From: an uncultured Duncaniella sp.
GTDB lineage: Bacteria > Bacteroidota > Bacteroidia > Bacteroidales > Muribaculaceae
Assembly: GCA_910586665.1 (NCBI GenBank)
Contig: CAJUIX010000016.1
Location: 1 to 64,000 of the forward strand
Reading direction: 5' to 3'
Length of the DNA stretch: 64,000 nucleotides
Shown piece by piece: positions 52,290 through 59,965 of the stretch. Each line of letters opens with the position of its first letter. Within the stretch, counting starts at the first letter, position 1. The position numbers were made by a program, and so were the translations under genes. Under the pieces are notes generated by a model that was not told where the DNA came from, made no database searches, and saw only the letters and a program-made list of their open reading frames with translations.

Positions 52290-53060
52290 TTATTTCTCTG
52301 ATGGATTGAAATAGAGGAAGGTATCTTCTATGTGTCGGGCTTTTTCATATTGTCGGATGCGGGTTTTCACGGAATCTTGCTCCTGTTGTGTGCCGACTGC
52401 AAAGATTTTTTCTCGATGCAGCAAATCTTCCTGTTCCTTGCCTTTCCACCAAAGCCTTTCGTAGCGGTAGAGCCATTCTACATCTTTCAGCTTGGAGTTC
52501 TCGTTGAGCTGATAGAAGAAGCCGTAACCGAAGCCTCCGGCTGCGAGAATGGCAATCGCAAAGGTGATGTATGCCCATTTGGGTATTGCAGCCCAGACTG
52601 CGCCATTGATAAGATTGTAGATGCGGTGCATAGCGGTGTCCGCCATTGCGTCTAGTTTCTCATAACGCCTGTTGACGGCTTTGTCGGCTGCTTTATTGGC
52701 TGCCGCCTGTGCGATTCTCTCTATCTGCTCATCGCTGATTGCCGGGGATGTAGTCTGAAGTACAGATTGCTTCGGCAAAACATCGGTATATAGCTGGGTA
52801 AACGCTTTAACCGTATAATCCGTCTGCATTTTGACTGCTGCTTCGGCAATCACGGCAACATCTTCCTTCGTGGCGATGTTCGCGGGCAGTTCCACTTGGA
52901 TTTTCTCCGGGATTGCTGATGCCGACGGTTTCGTCTGCACAGGCTCGGATGCCAGCCGCGTATCAATTCCTGTCAGTAAATCCTTGTTCTCTTTCGCGGT
53001 TTTGAGAAGGTCGTCAATCTTCTCGTCTTGTTTCTTGACGAGTGAGTATAAATCTGCCAT
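52290..53060 (-). CDS. Mobilization accessory protein with membrane span
   Basis: A 256-aa protein starting at the base where the relaxase stops. The N-terminal two thirds are helical with coiled-coil character (LVKKQDEKIDDLLKTAKENKDLL; ERIAQAAANKAADKAVNRRYEKLDAM). One membrane helix follows near residue 165-185 (WAYITFAIAILAAGGFGYGFF), then a charged tail. Similar proteins sit after relaxases in Bacteroides mobilizable elements. A role in linking the relaxosome to the membrane or coupling protein is inferred. Confidence 0.65.
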   Translation of the reverse strand: MADLYSLVKKQDEKIDDLLKTAKENKDLLTGIDTRLASEPVQTKPSASAIPEKIQVELPANIATKEDVAVIAEAAVKMQTDYTVKAFTQLYTDVLPKQSVLQTTSPAISDEQIERIAQAAANKAADKAVNRRYEKLDAMADTAMHRIYNLINGAVWAAIPKWAYITFAIAILAAGGFGYGFFYQLNENSKLKDVEWLYRYERLWWKGKEQEDLLHREKIFAVGTQQEQDSVKTRIRQYEKARHIEDTFLYFNPSEK

Positions 53061-54007
53061 TACAGTGATCTTCCTTTTTTCTTTTGGGGTTTCTTTTTCA
53101 TTCTGTTGATAAAGGATTGTTCCTCGGAATCATAGCCGGGCCCGACTTGGAACAGTCCGCCCACTGCCTGACACCCGGTTTCGATTATATTCTCGACGAC
53201 ATTCGCCGCCGGAGCCTCCTTGACCTTTGCCGTCACCGAAATCGGTGCCATTTGCTGAGGCTGGGTCTCCTTGATTCTTGCGTTCTTGGCAAAGAATTTG
53301 TCGAGACGCCTGTAGGAAAAAGCGCGGTCAATCTTCGAGCCGTTGAAAGTGAATTCGCCGTCGGAGAAACGTATGCCCTGCGGCTTGCCGGTGTCGCGGT
53401 CGTTGTAAAATTCCACGGTTATACCAGCCGGCGCGAGGCGACGGCGGAACTCGTCCCACGATTTGCAACGGTACATAGCCGCCTGAATCTTGGGCTTCAT
53501 CTCGGCAATCGCATCTTCATACAGCTTCTTTTTCGGCGAAAAAGTCAGCCCGTATTTCAGTTTGATAGCCTTTGTCGCCTTCTTGCTCTTGTCGAAATTG
53601 TTACTTTCGTCAATGGCTTTGCCGTGGAGATTGACGCGGTTATAGACGATATGGAAATGCGGTGAGGATGTTTCAAGGTGGCGCACTATTATATATTGCA
53701 TGTCCTTGATGCCCATGCGCTCCATGTATTCTTTAGCCAGTTTCGCCATGAAATCATCAGTAAGACGGGGCAAATCCGCCTTGTCGAAACTCACGGATAT
53801 ATGTCCGATAGGCTTGCTGATTCTCTTGTTGAGGCTCGCCCCGATGTCGAAACTGTCCACGATTCTGCGGTAGTCGCTGCCGAAAACGCCGTCGGAATCT
53901 ATCAGCCGCCATGTGTCGGCGGTGTACTTTTCCTTGTCGTGGAACTCACGCATAGCGTAACCCACAATGTCGGATGCGCCTCCTTTTGCAAGTATTTTCG
54001 CTATCAT
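53060..54007 (-). CDS. Relaxase / mobilization nuclease
   Basis: A 315-aa relaxase that should nick the element at oriT and lead the strand in transfer. The metal-binding histidines are seen as H110 and HFHIVYNRV (H117, H119), followed by NLHGKAIDESNN. The early region IGHISVSFDKADLP fits MobA/MobP-type relaxases (PF03432). The start is the ATG at 54007 (MIAKILAKGGASDIVGYAM), which overlaps the mobC stop by 4 bases; the longer frame is rejected. Length is short compared with relaxase-helicase fusions, as is usual for Bacteroides Mob elements. Confidence 0.9.
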   Translation of the reverse strand: MIAKILAKGGASDIVGYAMREFHDKEKYTADTWRLIDSDGVFGSDYRRIVDSFDIGASLNKRISKPIGHISVSFDKADLPRLTDDFMAKLAKEYMERMGIKDMQYIIVRHLETSSPHFHIVYNRVNLHGKAIDESNNFDKSKKATKAIKLKYGLTFSPKKKLYEDAIAEMKPKIQAAMYRCKSWDEFRRRLAPAGITVEFYNDRDTGKPQGIRFSDGEFTFNGSKIDRAFSYRRLDKFFAKNARIKETQPQQMAPISVTAKVKEAPAANVVENIIETGCQAVGGLFQVGPGYDSEEQSFINRMKKKPQKKKGRSL

Positions 54008-54390
54008 AATAAAGTCGAATTTTGGATTTTCAACTTGCGGAGAATGGCTAAAATCCCGTCGAGACACGCCTCGGCTTTTCGTTTGGTCGAGGGCCATGCG
54101 TTAGCCTGACAAGCCTTAACTTGGTCGTTGAGATTCTTGCCTTGATACATCAGTTCGCGTAAAGCCTCACGCTCAAAATTGGTGAGGCGTTCAACAATCG
54201 AGAGTTTGAAAGCACTTATACGGAGTAGTTCCGCTATGCTGATTCCGGCGGCTGCGGCCTTGGCTTTCACCTCTCGTTCTTCCGCATCGGTAAAATTCAC
54301 GGATACTTTTCGGTCGCGCCTATCACTCGATTCCTTCTTTGGTCGCCCGCGGAGTTTCACTCCCGGAGCGTCAGGATTGTATTTCCTCAT
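54004..54390 (-). CDS. MobC-like relaxosome protein
   Basis: A 128-aa DNA-binding accessory protein from the ATG at 54390 (MRKYNPDAPGVKLRGRPKKES). After a basic GRPKK start comes a ribbon-helix-helix-like section (RKVSVNFTDAEEREVKAKAAAAGISIAELLRISAF) and the MobC helix (EREALRELMYQGKNLNDQVKACQA). It helps the relaxase to melt oriT. The frame upstream to 54567 covers the candidate oriT and is not likely translated. Confidence 0.88.
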   Translation of the reverse strand: MRKYNPDAPGVKLRGRPKKESSDRRDRKVSVNFTDAEEREVKAKAAAAGISIAELLRISAFKLSIVERLTNFEREALRELMYQGKNLNDQVKACQANAWPSTKRKAEACLDGILAILRKLKIQNSTLL

Positions 54391-54397
54391 GTTGTGA

Positions 54398-54566
54398 AGT
54401 TGGGGATGGTGACCGCAGGGAACAGAGAGCGTCCTGCCGGGGATGCGTGGGGTTTCGGTGTGGTAATTTTTTACCTCCCGAAACATACCCTTGCATCCCC
54501 AACTAACCCACTGACGTGAATTAGTTGTGCGCTGACGATAACCGCTTCCTGCGGTCGGGTTAGACA
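54398..54566. other. Candidate oriT
   Basis: Lies directly before mobC. AGTTGGGGATG (54398-54408) is repeated inverted at 54494-54504, 11 of 11 bp. A competing arm GGGGATGC (54439-54446) pairs with GCATCCCC (54493-54500). Inside are GTTTCGG/CCGAAAC (54452-54458, 54478-54484) and GGTAA/TTACC. A further hairpin ACCGC/GCGGT is at 54541-54555. Position and alternative hairpins fit an origin of transfer; the nick site is not known. Confidence 0.55.
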
Positions 54567-55064
54567 TTAAAGTTTGCGCCAGATTTCGATGTCCGGGGAG
54601 TAGGCTCGCAGGTGGTCGGAGAGGACAGCGTTGATGTAACTGGCGACGGTGGTGCCACGCTCGCCGAGGATGCGGGCGATGCGTTCAAGCTGCTCCCAGA
54701 TGTTGTCCTCGATGTTGACCGGGTGTCGGTTCACCACCTTTGCCGGAGTAAGGAACGTAGCCTTGAACTCGGCGAAATCCGATTTGCGCTGCTGCTTGCC
54801 GATGCGCTGTTGCTTCGACAGTTCGGTTATGGCTGTTGCCTCGGTTGTAGTCTGCTCGTTGCCAAACAGATTTTCATTGGCAACGGCGTTGACAGTGGTG
54901 GTGCTGTTAACAGCATTATCGCTGTTGACTGCGGGATTGGGGTTGGTGGAGTTATCTGATTTCATAATAAAATCGGAATTAAAGGTTGATACTTGGGTTT
55001 CGGGTGCATCGGTCAACTTGGTTGACTTGGATGCAGTGGTAGAAGATGTTTTTGTGGTTTTCAT
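54567..55064 (-). CDS. DUF3408-family protein
   Basis: A 165-aa protein. The first 90 residues are low-complexity, rich in Thr, Ser and Asn. The C-terminal half has the DUF3408 pattern (FLTPAKVVNRHPVNIEDNIWEQLERIARILGERGTTVASYINAVLSDHLRAY), a ribbon-helix-helix-like fold found in Bacteroides conjugative and mobilizable elements. It may bind DNA near oriT, which lies immediately downstream; this is inference. An internal ATG (MKSDNSTNP) would give a shorter form. Confidence 0.78.
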   Translation of the reverse strand: MKTTKTSSTTASKSTKLTDAPETQVSTFNSDFIMKSDNSTNPNPAVNSDNAVNSTTTVNAVANENLFGNEQTTTEATAITELSKQQRIGKQQRKSDFAEFKATFLTPAKVVNRHPVNIEDNIWEQLERIARILGERGTTVASYINAVLSDHLRAYSPDIEIWRKL

Positions 55065-56143
55065 TGTTTTTCAGTTTTTGAGGGTTTGTGAATAGCATCA
55101 GCATCCGGGTTGTACCGTTCAACTGACACGAGAGTGAGTTGCAGGTCGTCGATGAGTTTCTGTAATATCGGATTCTTCTTAATCATGGCTTGCAGCACTG
55201 CCTGGTCAGGCTCGATTTGCAGGAGATAGTCTGCTATGTCAAGTCCTGCTTTTCGCTCGTTATCAGAGGCAATTTCTTCAAGATAGTTGAAGATGCTTGC
55301 CTCTATACCGAGATTGCGGAGCAAACTAAGTTTCTGCTGCCACTGATCGGTCGCGCCGATGTCCGGATACAGGATAACCGGATGACCTTTGAGAACACGG
55401 AGTGCAGCACTGTTGAAGCATCCGTTTTTCCCACCGGAAGCAAGCCACACATATTCGGGCAGATAGTAAGCTGCCACAAGTGCGGTCTTTTCGCTCTCGA
55501 CAATGGCGACAGGCTTGCTTCTGTTCATCGGCAATAGATGTTCGCCGAAGAAACATTGACGCAGATTGAAGTCGGGCAGTCGGAGCAACGAATGAACCCA
55601 TGTAACATGGTTGAACGGTTCCTTCACGCGCTTGCCGTTGTCAGCATCGTAGAGCATTACTTTTCCGGTGCGTATGCTGCCGTTGATGTCGGTCTGCCAG
55701 AATACGCATGACCCCGCCCAGTGCTTCGATGTGCCGACGCGATAGTCTTTCATAAGTCGTAGGGCATCCTCGCCTCCGAACTTGGAGCGGAGGAAAAGAT
55801 AGAGGTTGTTCTTCTGATAGCCGTGCAGAGTCTGTGCAACAGTCTCTGCCCCGATGAACGATGTCGGCTTTCGCTGCTCGGTCTGCTTGGCTCGCCATGC
55901 TGACGGAGCTGTGAAATCAGAGTGCAAGGGCTTAGCCTCCGGATTACGCTCAAAATATTCCTTCGGTGTCAGGTGGTAGCCGCAGCTCTGCTCATGGTCG
56001 CATCTGCCGACATCATCAGGAAACGAGATTTGTTTCTCGGTGTCGATATATCTGCTAAAGCAACGCTTCTTATGACAGGCAGGGCAACAGTATCGGCTTC
56101 CAACCCCTTTGTAGGGCTGGAGAATGAATCGGTGTGCGTTCAT
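55061..56143 (-). CDS. DUF6371 protein with zinc finger and Toprim-like region (primase-like)
   Basis: A 360-aa protein. The N-terminus has a zinc-finger-like set CCPACHKKRC (about 19-28) and CDHEQSCGYH (48-57). The middle matches DUF6371 style. A Toprim-like core follows with AIVESEKTALVAAYY and a distal ILYPDIGATDQW, whose acidic residues could bind metal. This layout suggests a primase or primase accessory factor for element replication. Its stop and the DUF3408 start overlap by 4 bases. Confidence 0.78.
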   Translation of the reverse strand: MNAHRFILQPYKGVGSRYCCPACHKKRCFSRYIDTEKQISFPDDVGRCDHEQSCGYHLTPKEYFERNPEAKPLHSDFTAPSAWRAKQTEQRKPTSFIGAETVAQTLHGYQKNNLYLFLRSKFGGEDALRLMKDYRVGTSKHWAGSCVFWQTDINGSIRTGKVMLYDADNGKRVKEPFNHVTWVHSLLRLPDFNLRQCFFGEHLLPMNRSKPVAIVESEKTALVAAYYLPEYVWLASGGKNGCFNSAALRVLKGHPVILYPDIGATDQWQQKLSLLRNLGIEASIFNYLEEIASDNERKAGLDIADYLLQIEPDQAVLQAMIKKNPILQKLIDDLQLTLVSVERYNPDADAIHKPSKTEKQ

Positions 56144-56162
56144 AGATTCTCAAAGATTTTGC

Positions 56163-56225
56163 TTGCATTTTCTGCGTAACCCGCATTTTGTCGGCTCAAA
56201 ATGTGGAAAATGCAGAAAGTGCAGG
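56163..56225. repeat. 27-bp repeat copy 2 and inverted repeat before the DUF6371 gene
   Basis: 56163-56189 is the second copy of the 27-bp repeat. GCATTTTCTGC is followed by the near-inverted GCAGAAAGTGC (56213-56223). It lies between the DUF3987 stop and the DUF6371 start. Confidence 0.4.
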
Positions 56226-56227
56226 TG

Positions 56228-57607
56228 TCAGAGTTTGGAATAATGCCCATGTTTCTCACGCTGGAAATATGTGCCTAACGAAATAGACCGTTTGAGAAAA
56301 TCCTGAAACGTGCGTCCCGGCATACCGTTCTCTTTTGCTACGGCTATTCCTTCTTCTGTCGTGAAACAGTCGGGCAAAGCTGCGATGATGGCTCTCTGCT
56401 GCTCGGTCAGCGACATTTCACTGATGATGCCATGCACTTTCCTTGCGGTCGCCTTGAAATAATCCACAAGCGATATGGCGTTCTCAACCGAAAGGAGATC
56501 TATCTCCGTTCTGTCGGCTTCTCCGCAGGCCCACCGCGCCATCTGCAATATCAGGCAGAAGCGTATGGCATGGAAATCGAATTTGTTGTAAACGCCTTTC
56601 AGTGCGTCACATTCTTCCCGGTTACATTCCTCGGTGTTCTGACGCTGCCATTCGTAAAGCCTCGCTTTCGCGTCTGGCGCAAAGAACAGGATATTGGCGA
56701 TGATGTTACCGTCGGAATCCGTCTCGTATGGAAGTTCCACAAGTCTGCCGATAATGTTAGCCCATGCCGCTTCTATGTCGAAGGTCGGCTCCTTGTCGCT
56801 CCACGGCTGTTTGTCCTGATTATTGGGCATGACAAACAGCAAGCGGTCGATAAATCCGTTTGACGAGCGGCTGCCCTGTGCCAATTCGTTGAGTATGCCG
56901 TTCTGGATAGTTCCTACCACCGAGATAAAGGGGCGGCTGATATAGACCGAGTTCTTTACCCCCTTGCGGTCGGAGAACGACGGATTGGCATTGAACAGCT
57001 TTAGCCAGTATTCTTCATCAGAACCCTTGTTGTAGCGGTTGAAGTTCTTGAACCAGCCCGCAAGTTCGTCATTCCACATGGCTATCCCTCTCAGATTCTG
57101 CGAGTGGATAAGCAGCATCGCTTCGGGAGTGGCATCGGAAATAAGGAAGCGTTTGCATACCGGTGCAACCGGGTGAGGCTCGCTGCGCTCCTTCATGGGC
57201 AGCTCGCGCTGACGCTCGTATTCCTCACACGCCTTGATGTAGGCACGGGTCGCGGCCCCGTCCAATTCCGTGAAAGGTCGTATGGCGAAATTAAGCGGAT
57301 GCGACTTACACGCTCCCGGTCTGCCAACAAGAGCCATAAACAGAATCGCGCTCTCATCCCATTTCCCTTTGAGCCGGGCGAAATGGGTGTTGCCGATACC
57401 GAGACCGACAGCCACCAGCATGGCCCCGGCAAGATAATCCACAGGATAGCCGTAACAGTCGTGCGCTTCCATGACGATTCTCTGAATCTTCAACGGCAAT
57501 GCTCCCAGAGGGAAATCCCCGCCACGGATGCTTACGCTCATATCTACGGCTTTGCCGAGTACGAGCATGGGGTCAACAGACTTTTGATTAGATGTGTTCT
57601 TTTCCAT
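56228..57607 (-). CDS. DUF3987 helicase/primase-associated protein
   Basis: A 459-aa protein from the ATG at 57607 (MEKNTSNQKSVDPMLV). It has a P-loop variant GRPGACKS (95-102) in ILFMALVGRPGACKSHPL. The DUF3987 features RFLISDATPEAMLLIHSQN, GIAMWNDELAGWFKNFNRY and SGHA-like ISRPFISVVGTIQ follow, with a helical C-terminus. Such proteins are taken to be replicative helicase-like ATPases of mobile elements. Its start overlaps the end of the HTH gene by 20 bases. The longer frame is rejected. Confidence 0.85.
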   Translation of the reverse strand: MEKNTSNQKSVDPMLVLGKAVDMSVSIRGGDFPLGALPLKIQRIVMEAHDCYGYPVDYLAGAMLVAVGLGIGNTHFARLKGKWDESAILFMALVGRPGACKSHPLNFAIRPFTELDGAATRAYIKACEEYERQRELPMKERSEPHPVAPVCKRFLISDATPEAMLLIHSQNLRGIAMWNDELAGWFKNFNRYNKGSDEEYWLKLFNANPSFSDRKGVKNSVYISRPFISVVGTIQNGILNELAQGSRSSNGFIDRLLFVMPNNQDKQPWSDKEPTFDIEAAWANIIGRLVELPYETDSDGNIIANILFFAPDAKARLYEWQRQNTEECNREECDALKGVYNKFDFHAIRFCLILQMARWACGEADRTEIDLLSVENAISLVDYFKATARKVHGIISEMSLTEQQRAIIAALPDCFTTEEGIAVAKENGMPGRTFQDFLKRSISLGTYFQREKHGHYSKL

Positions 57608-57917
57608 ACTTTTCGAGAACAGTATTAATGGCAGATGTCCTGTAATAGACTTTGCCACCGACAAGGGTGGCTTCGAGATATTTGCTCCTGCGCCAATTCC
57701 GAAGAGTATTGGAGCAGACTCCAAGGATTCTCATCACCTCCAAGCGGGGAATGAGAGGATCCTGATCCACCGGCTTATGTGCCGGCAGAATCTCCTCTTT
57801 GAATTTATCCACGACACGCTCTGCCGTGTGCTCGACAATTTCAAAGAGGTGTGCCAGTGGCAGCGTGATAGAGAGTCCGGTCAGCTGCTCCGGCGAGAGA
57901 TTTGAAAAATCAATCAT
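57588..57917 (-). CDS. HTH protein, excisionase/MerR-like
   Basis: A 109-aa protein. The C-terminal HTH_17-type domain (LEVMRILGVCSNTLRNWRRSKYLEATLVGGKVYYRTSAINTVLEKYGK, about 57-105) is common to Xis-like factors in Bacteroides elements; the N-terminus is helical. It may direct excision or regulate the downstream replication/mobilization genes. Upstream lies a 395-bp region with direct repeats. Confidence 0.8.
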   Translation of the reverse strand: MIDFSNLSPEQLTGLSITLPLAHLFEIVEHTAERVVDKFKEEILPAHKPVDQDPLIPRLEVMRILGVCSNTLRNWRRSKYLEATLVGGKVYYRTSAINTVLEKYGKEHI

Positions 57918-58312
57918 CTTTTATTCCTCGCGTCGTCTGTGTTATTTTTTCATCGGACACCGACAACAATTAAATGCCCGACGGTCGCCGCGCGGAAAGC
58001 GAAATAATGAATGGAACTGATGGCATCGGGTGACCGGTCTTTACCCTTAGCAATATCAATTCCGACATTCGCTTTTGCGTTTTGACGGTGCGAAGTAAGC
58101 ATATTTGTTTGCTTTCTCCAAATTTATAACACTGATACACAGTGCGTTAAGTTCGCTTTAATTCGTTGCGAAGTAAACCGAAGAATTTTGTGGATTTTAT
58201 GCTGGATAGAAGGCTGTCGAAATAGCGTCAGAGCATGAAAAAAGAAACGGGGAGCCACTCGACGTTATGTCGGATGACTCCCGGTTATAATATTATAATA
58301 TAATGTGTGCTG
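57918..58312. repeat. Intergenic region with TGCGAAGTAA direct repeats
   Basis: A 395-bp stretch without a gene. TGCGAAGTAA occurs at 58089-58098 and again at 58167-58176; an inverted relative (AAGTTCGC) lies just before the second. These could be regulator or excisionase sites for the operon that starts at 57917. A terminator for the next minus-strand gene is at 58248-58284. Confidence 0.45.
58248..58284 (-). terminator. Terminator after the 329-aa gene
   Basis: CGGGGAG...CTCCCGG outer pairing with inner TCGAC/GTCGGA. On the minus strand it is followed by TTTCTTTTTTC. Confidence 0.75.
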
Positions 58313-59302
58313 TCAGTATGAATACATATAGTCGGCGACATTGAGGCGTTCCCGCAACTCGTTGTAATCAACAATGTGTTCGGGTCGCTCGAAAGTAAGA
58401 ATAGATTTCTGCCGATATTCCGTAGGTTCAAGATAATCTTTCAATGCACCCTGAATCCATCGGTGTCCCGGAATCTCTATATTCTTCTTGTCCTTATATC
58501 TCACAACGAGTGCGGCATGAAATTCAGTGACGGTTGTCCTTACCATAGCCCGACCTTTGTCAAGAACGAGATACAGCATCGCCAGATCGCGCCCGCTCTG
58601 ACGGAGGTTTACATGTTCGTCGATAGAATCGAAAAGATACTCATCACCGTTGGGCAGCAGTTCTTCAAGCGTCCGGCGTTTCTTCTGTTTGCCGGTGATA
58701 GGTTTCTTCTCGGAGGTTTCTTTCATTGTCGCTTTCGTATCTGTCGGCAATGATTTGAATTTAGATACTACACTTGCAGTGACTGTCGGGGTCTCTCCGA
58801 TTTCGTCAAGTTCTTCCACAAACTTGACCCAGTCTGCCTCCGTTCTTGCTTTTATCGAAATGCTACGGTTGATGATAACCTTGATGTTTACACGCGCGAG
58901 GCGACGTAGAAGAAAATTCAATTTCGGATTGCGTATCATTTCCTCACCATATTCCACCATGCACTCGAAACTCCGGCCGAAAAATAGCCAGCACAGCATG
59001 GCGGGGGTATAACTATCCGGAAGCTGTGCGAAAAAATGAAGCGATAGCTGCGAGATTATCCCTTCATTTTTCAGAAGGGTCTCCAAATCATCGATTCCTT
59101 CGGATCTGTCATTCTTCAGGTATAGGAATAGAGCCTTTTCAAATTTGGGCACCATCATGACAGCCTCGGCATATACCTTATCAAAACCGGTGCCGTTGCG
59201 GTCGTGCATCATGTCGGAGAAATCACAATATTCCTGATAGTGGGTACGCTGCCATTCTTTCAGCAGCTCTTTGGTAAGTCTTTTCTTGTCCTCTTTCTTC
59301 AT
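58313..59302 (-). CDS. Element-borne protein of unknown function
   Basis: A 329-aa cytosolic protein, mainly helical, with a basic linker (KKPITGKQKKRRTLEEL) between two halves. The N-terminal half (ALFLYLKNDRSEGIDDLETLLKNEGIISQLSLHFFAQLPDSYTPAMLCWLFFG) is reminiscent of a Bacteroides family I remember as DUF6043, but that label is uncertain. No catalytic motif is visible. It is the gene nearest the tRNA end of the element and has its own terminator. Confidence 0.65.
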   Translation of the reverse strand: MKKEDKKRLTKELLKEWQRTHYQEYCDFSDMMHDRNGTGFDKVYAEAVMMVPKFEKALFLYLKNDRSEGIDDLETLLKNEGIISQLSLHFFAQLPDSYTPAMLCWLFFGRSFECMVEYGEEMIRNPKLNFLLRRLARVNIKVIINRSISIKARTEADWVKFVEELDEIGETPTVTASVVSKFKSLPTDTKATMKETSEKKPITGKQKKRRTLEELLPNGDEYLFDSIDEHVNLRQSGRDLAMLYLVLDKGRAMVRTTVTEFHAALVVRYKDKKNIEIPGHRWIQGALKDYLEPTEYRQKSILTFERPEHIVDYNELRERLNVADYMYSY

Positions 59303-59547
59303 TCAGGGGGCATTATATGTTGAACATGTTTTTACATCAATTAAGAAAACACGCCCATGCACTCAAATGTTCGACAAGAGTATTTTACCCCGACTTTGAG
59401 GGCGGCAGCCCGAATATTATGAATTTTTAAGAGAAAAATTTTGTCCACGGCTCGCTAAAATGAAAATTCGTGGACAATTTGCGGACAAAATTGAAAAATA
59501 GAAATCTCTATTCATCTAAATATCAGATAAATAGAGATTTATAGAGG
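59303..59547. repeat. Right end of the element with arm-type repeats
   Basis: GTGGACA at 59470-59476, inverted copy at 59442-59448 and GCGGACA at 59481-59487 mirror the three copies at the left end. No gene is seen in this stretch. Confidence 0.65.
59502..59540 (-). terminator. Replacement terminator of tRNA(CAT), carried by the element
   Basis: A 16-bp stem with one mismatch (59502-59517 with 59525-59540), followed on the minus strand by CTATTTTTC. It begins 8 bp after the tRNA. Confidence 0.65.
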
Positions 59548-59560
59548 TGGTCCCACTTGG
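59546..59560. repeat. Right attachment repeat inside the tRNA 3' end
   Basis: GGTGGTCCCACTTGG, identical to 48605-48619. It spans the acceptor 3' strand and part of the T arm of the tRNA. Confidence 0.85.
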
Positions 59561-59621
59561 GCTTGAACCAAGGACTCCCTGATTATGAGTCAGGTGCTCT
59601 GACCAACTGAGCTATAGGACC
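59548..59621 (-). tRNA. tRNA with CAT anticodon (Met elongator or Ile2)
   Basis: A full cloverleaf on the minus strand: acceptor GGTCCTA with TGGGACC, D arm AGCTCAGTTGGTCAGAGC, anticodon loop CTCATAA (CAT), T loop TTCAAGC between CTTGG and CCAAG. Discriminator A at 59548. CCA is not encoded. Whether it is elongator Met or lysidine-modified Ile2 cannot be decided by eye. It is the attachment site of the element. Confidence 0.95.
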
Positions 59622-59706
59622 GTGCGCGGGTTGTTGCGCTGATGTTTTGCGTGTCGCGGTGTGGGCATTATTGGAAAGAGCTATCCGCGTCACGCGTTTG
59701 GTGATG

Positions 59707-59737
59707 CAAAGGTAGGTATTTTTTTTGTTACTGCAAA
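59707..59737 (-). promoter_or_regulatory. Promoter of tRNA(CAT)
   Basis: On the minus strand TTTG (59734-59737), 19-bp spacer, TACCTTTG (59707-59714). Same -7 box as tRNA-Leu. Confidence 0.7.
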
Positions 59738-59894
59738 CACTGTGGGGTGCTTTTTTTATATTTTATATCTATCATGTTGTCTTTCAGGTTTGTGGCGTGG
59801 ATAAAGTTTTTTAGATACAATTATTTTAATGAAAAGAGTAGGAGAGAATTATGCTTTCCCGGATGCTAAAAAGGATATGCTGAATCTCCAAGCA

Positions 59895-59937
59895 ATAAAA
59901 ATCCGCCCGTCGCATCCATGAAAATGCGGCGGCCGGA
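59895..59937 (-). terminator. Terminator of fba
   Basis: Imperfect GC-rich stem (CGCAT 59911-59915 with ATGCG 59924-59928, extended by CCG/CGG), followed on the minus strand by ATTTTTATTG. Confidence 0.55.
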
Positions 59938-59965
59938 GATGGTTTAGGGCCTTTTATTTATTTTA

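Larger units (their letters stand above)
48605..59560. mobile_element. Integrated mobilizable element at tRNA(CAT)
   Basis: Bounded by 15-bp direct repeats at 48605-48619 and 59546-59560, the latter inside the 3' end of an intact tRNA gene; one unit is 10,941 bp. It contains a tyrosine integrase at the left end, a GNAT module, peptide deformylase, P-loop kinase, relaxase, MobC, a candidate oriT, DUF3408, DUF6371, DUF3987, an HTH excisionase-like protein and a 329-aa unknown. GTGGACA arm-type repeats occur at both ends. No conjugation (Tra) genes or type IV secretion genes are present, so it would be mobilized by a helper. Confidence 0.9.
59622..59965. other. Intergenic stretch, 344 bp
   Basis: Contains the tRNA(CAT) promoter (59707-59737) and the fba terminator (59895-59937). 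The remainder is AT-rich with no gene seen. Confidence 0.6.

Noticed and set aside
54390..54567. N-terminal extension of MobC to 54567
   Set aside because: The extra 59 residues read through the inverted repeats of the candidate oriT and look unlike protein; the ATG at 54390 gives the normal MobC start.
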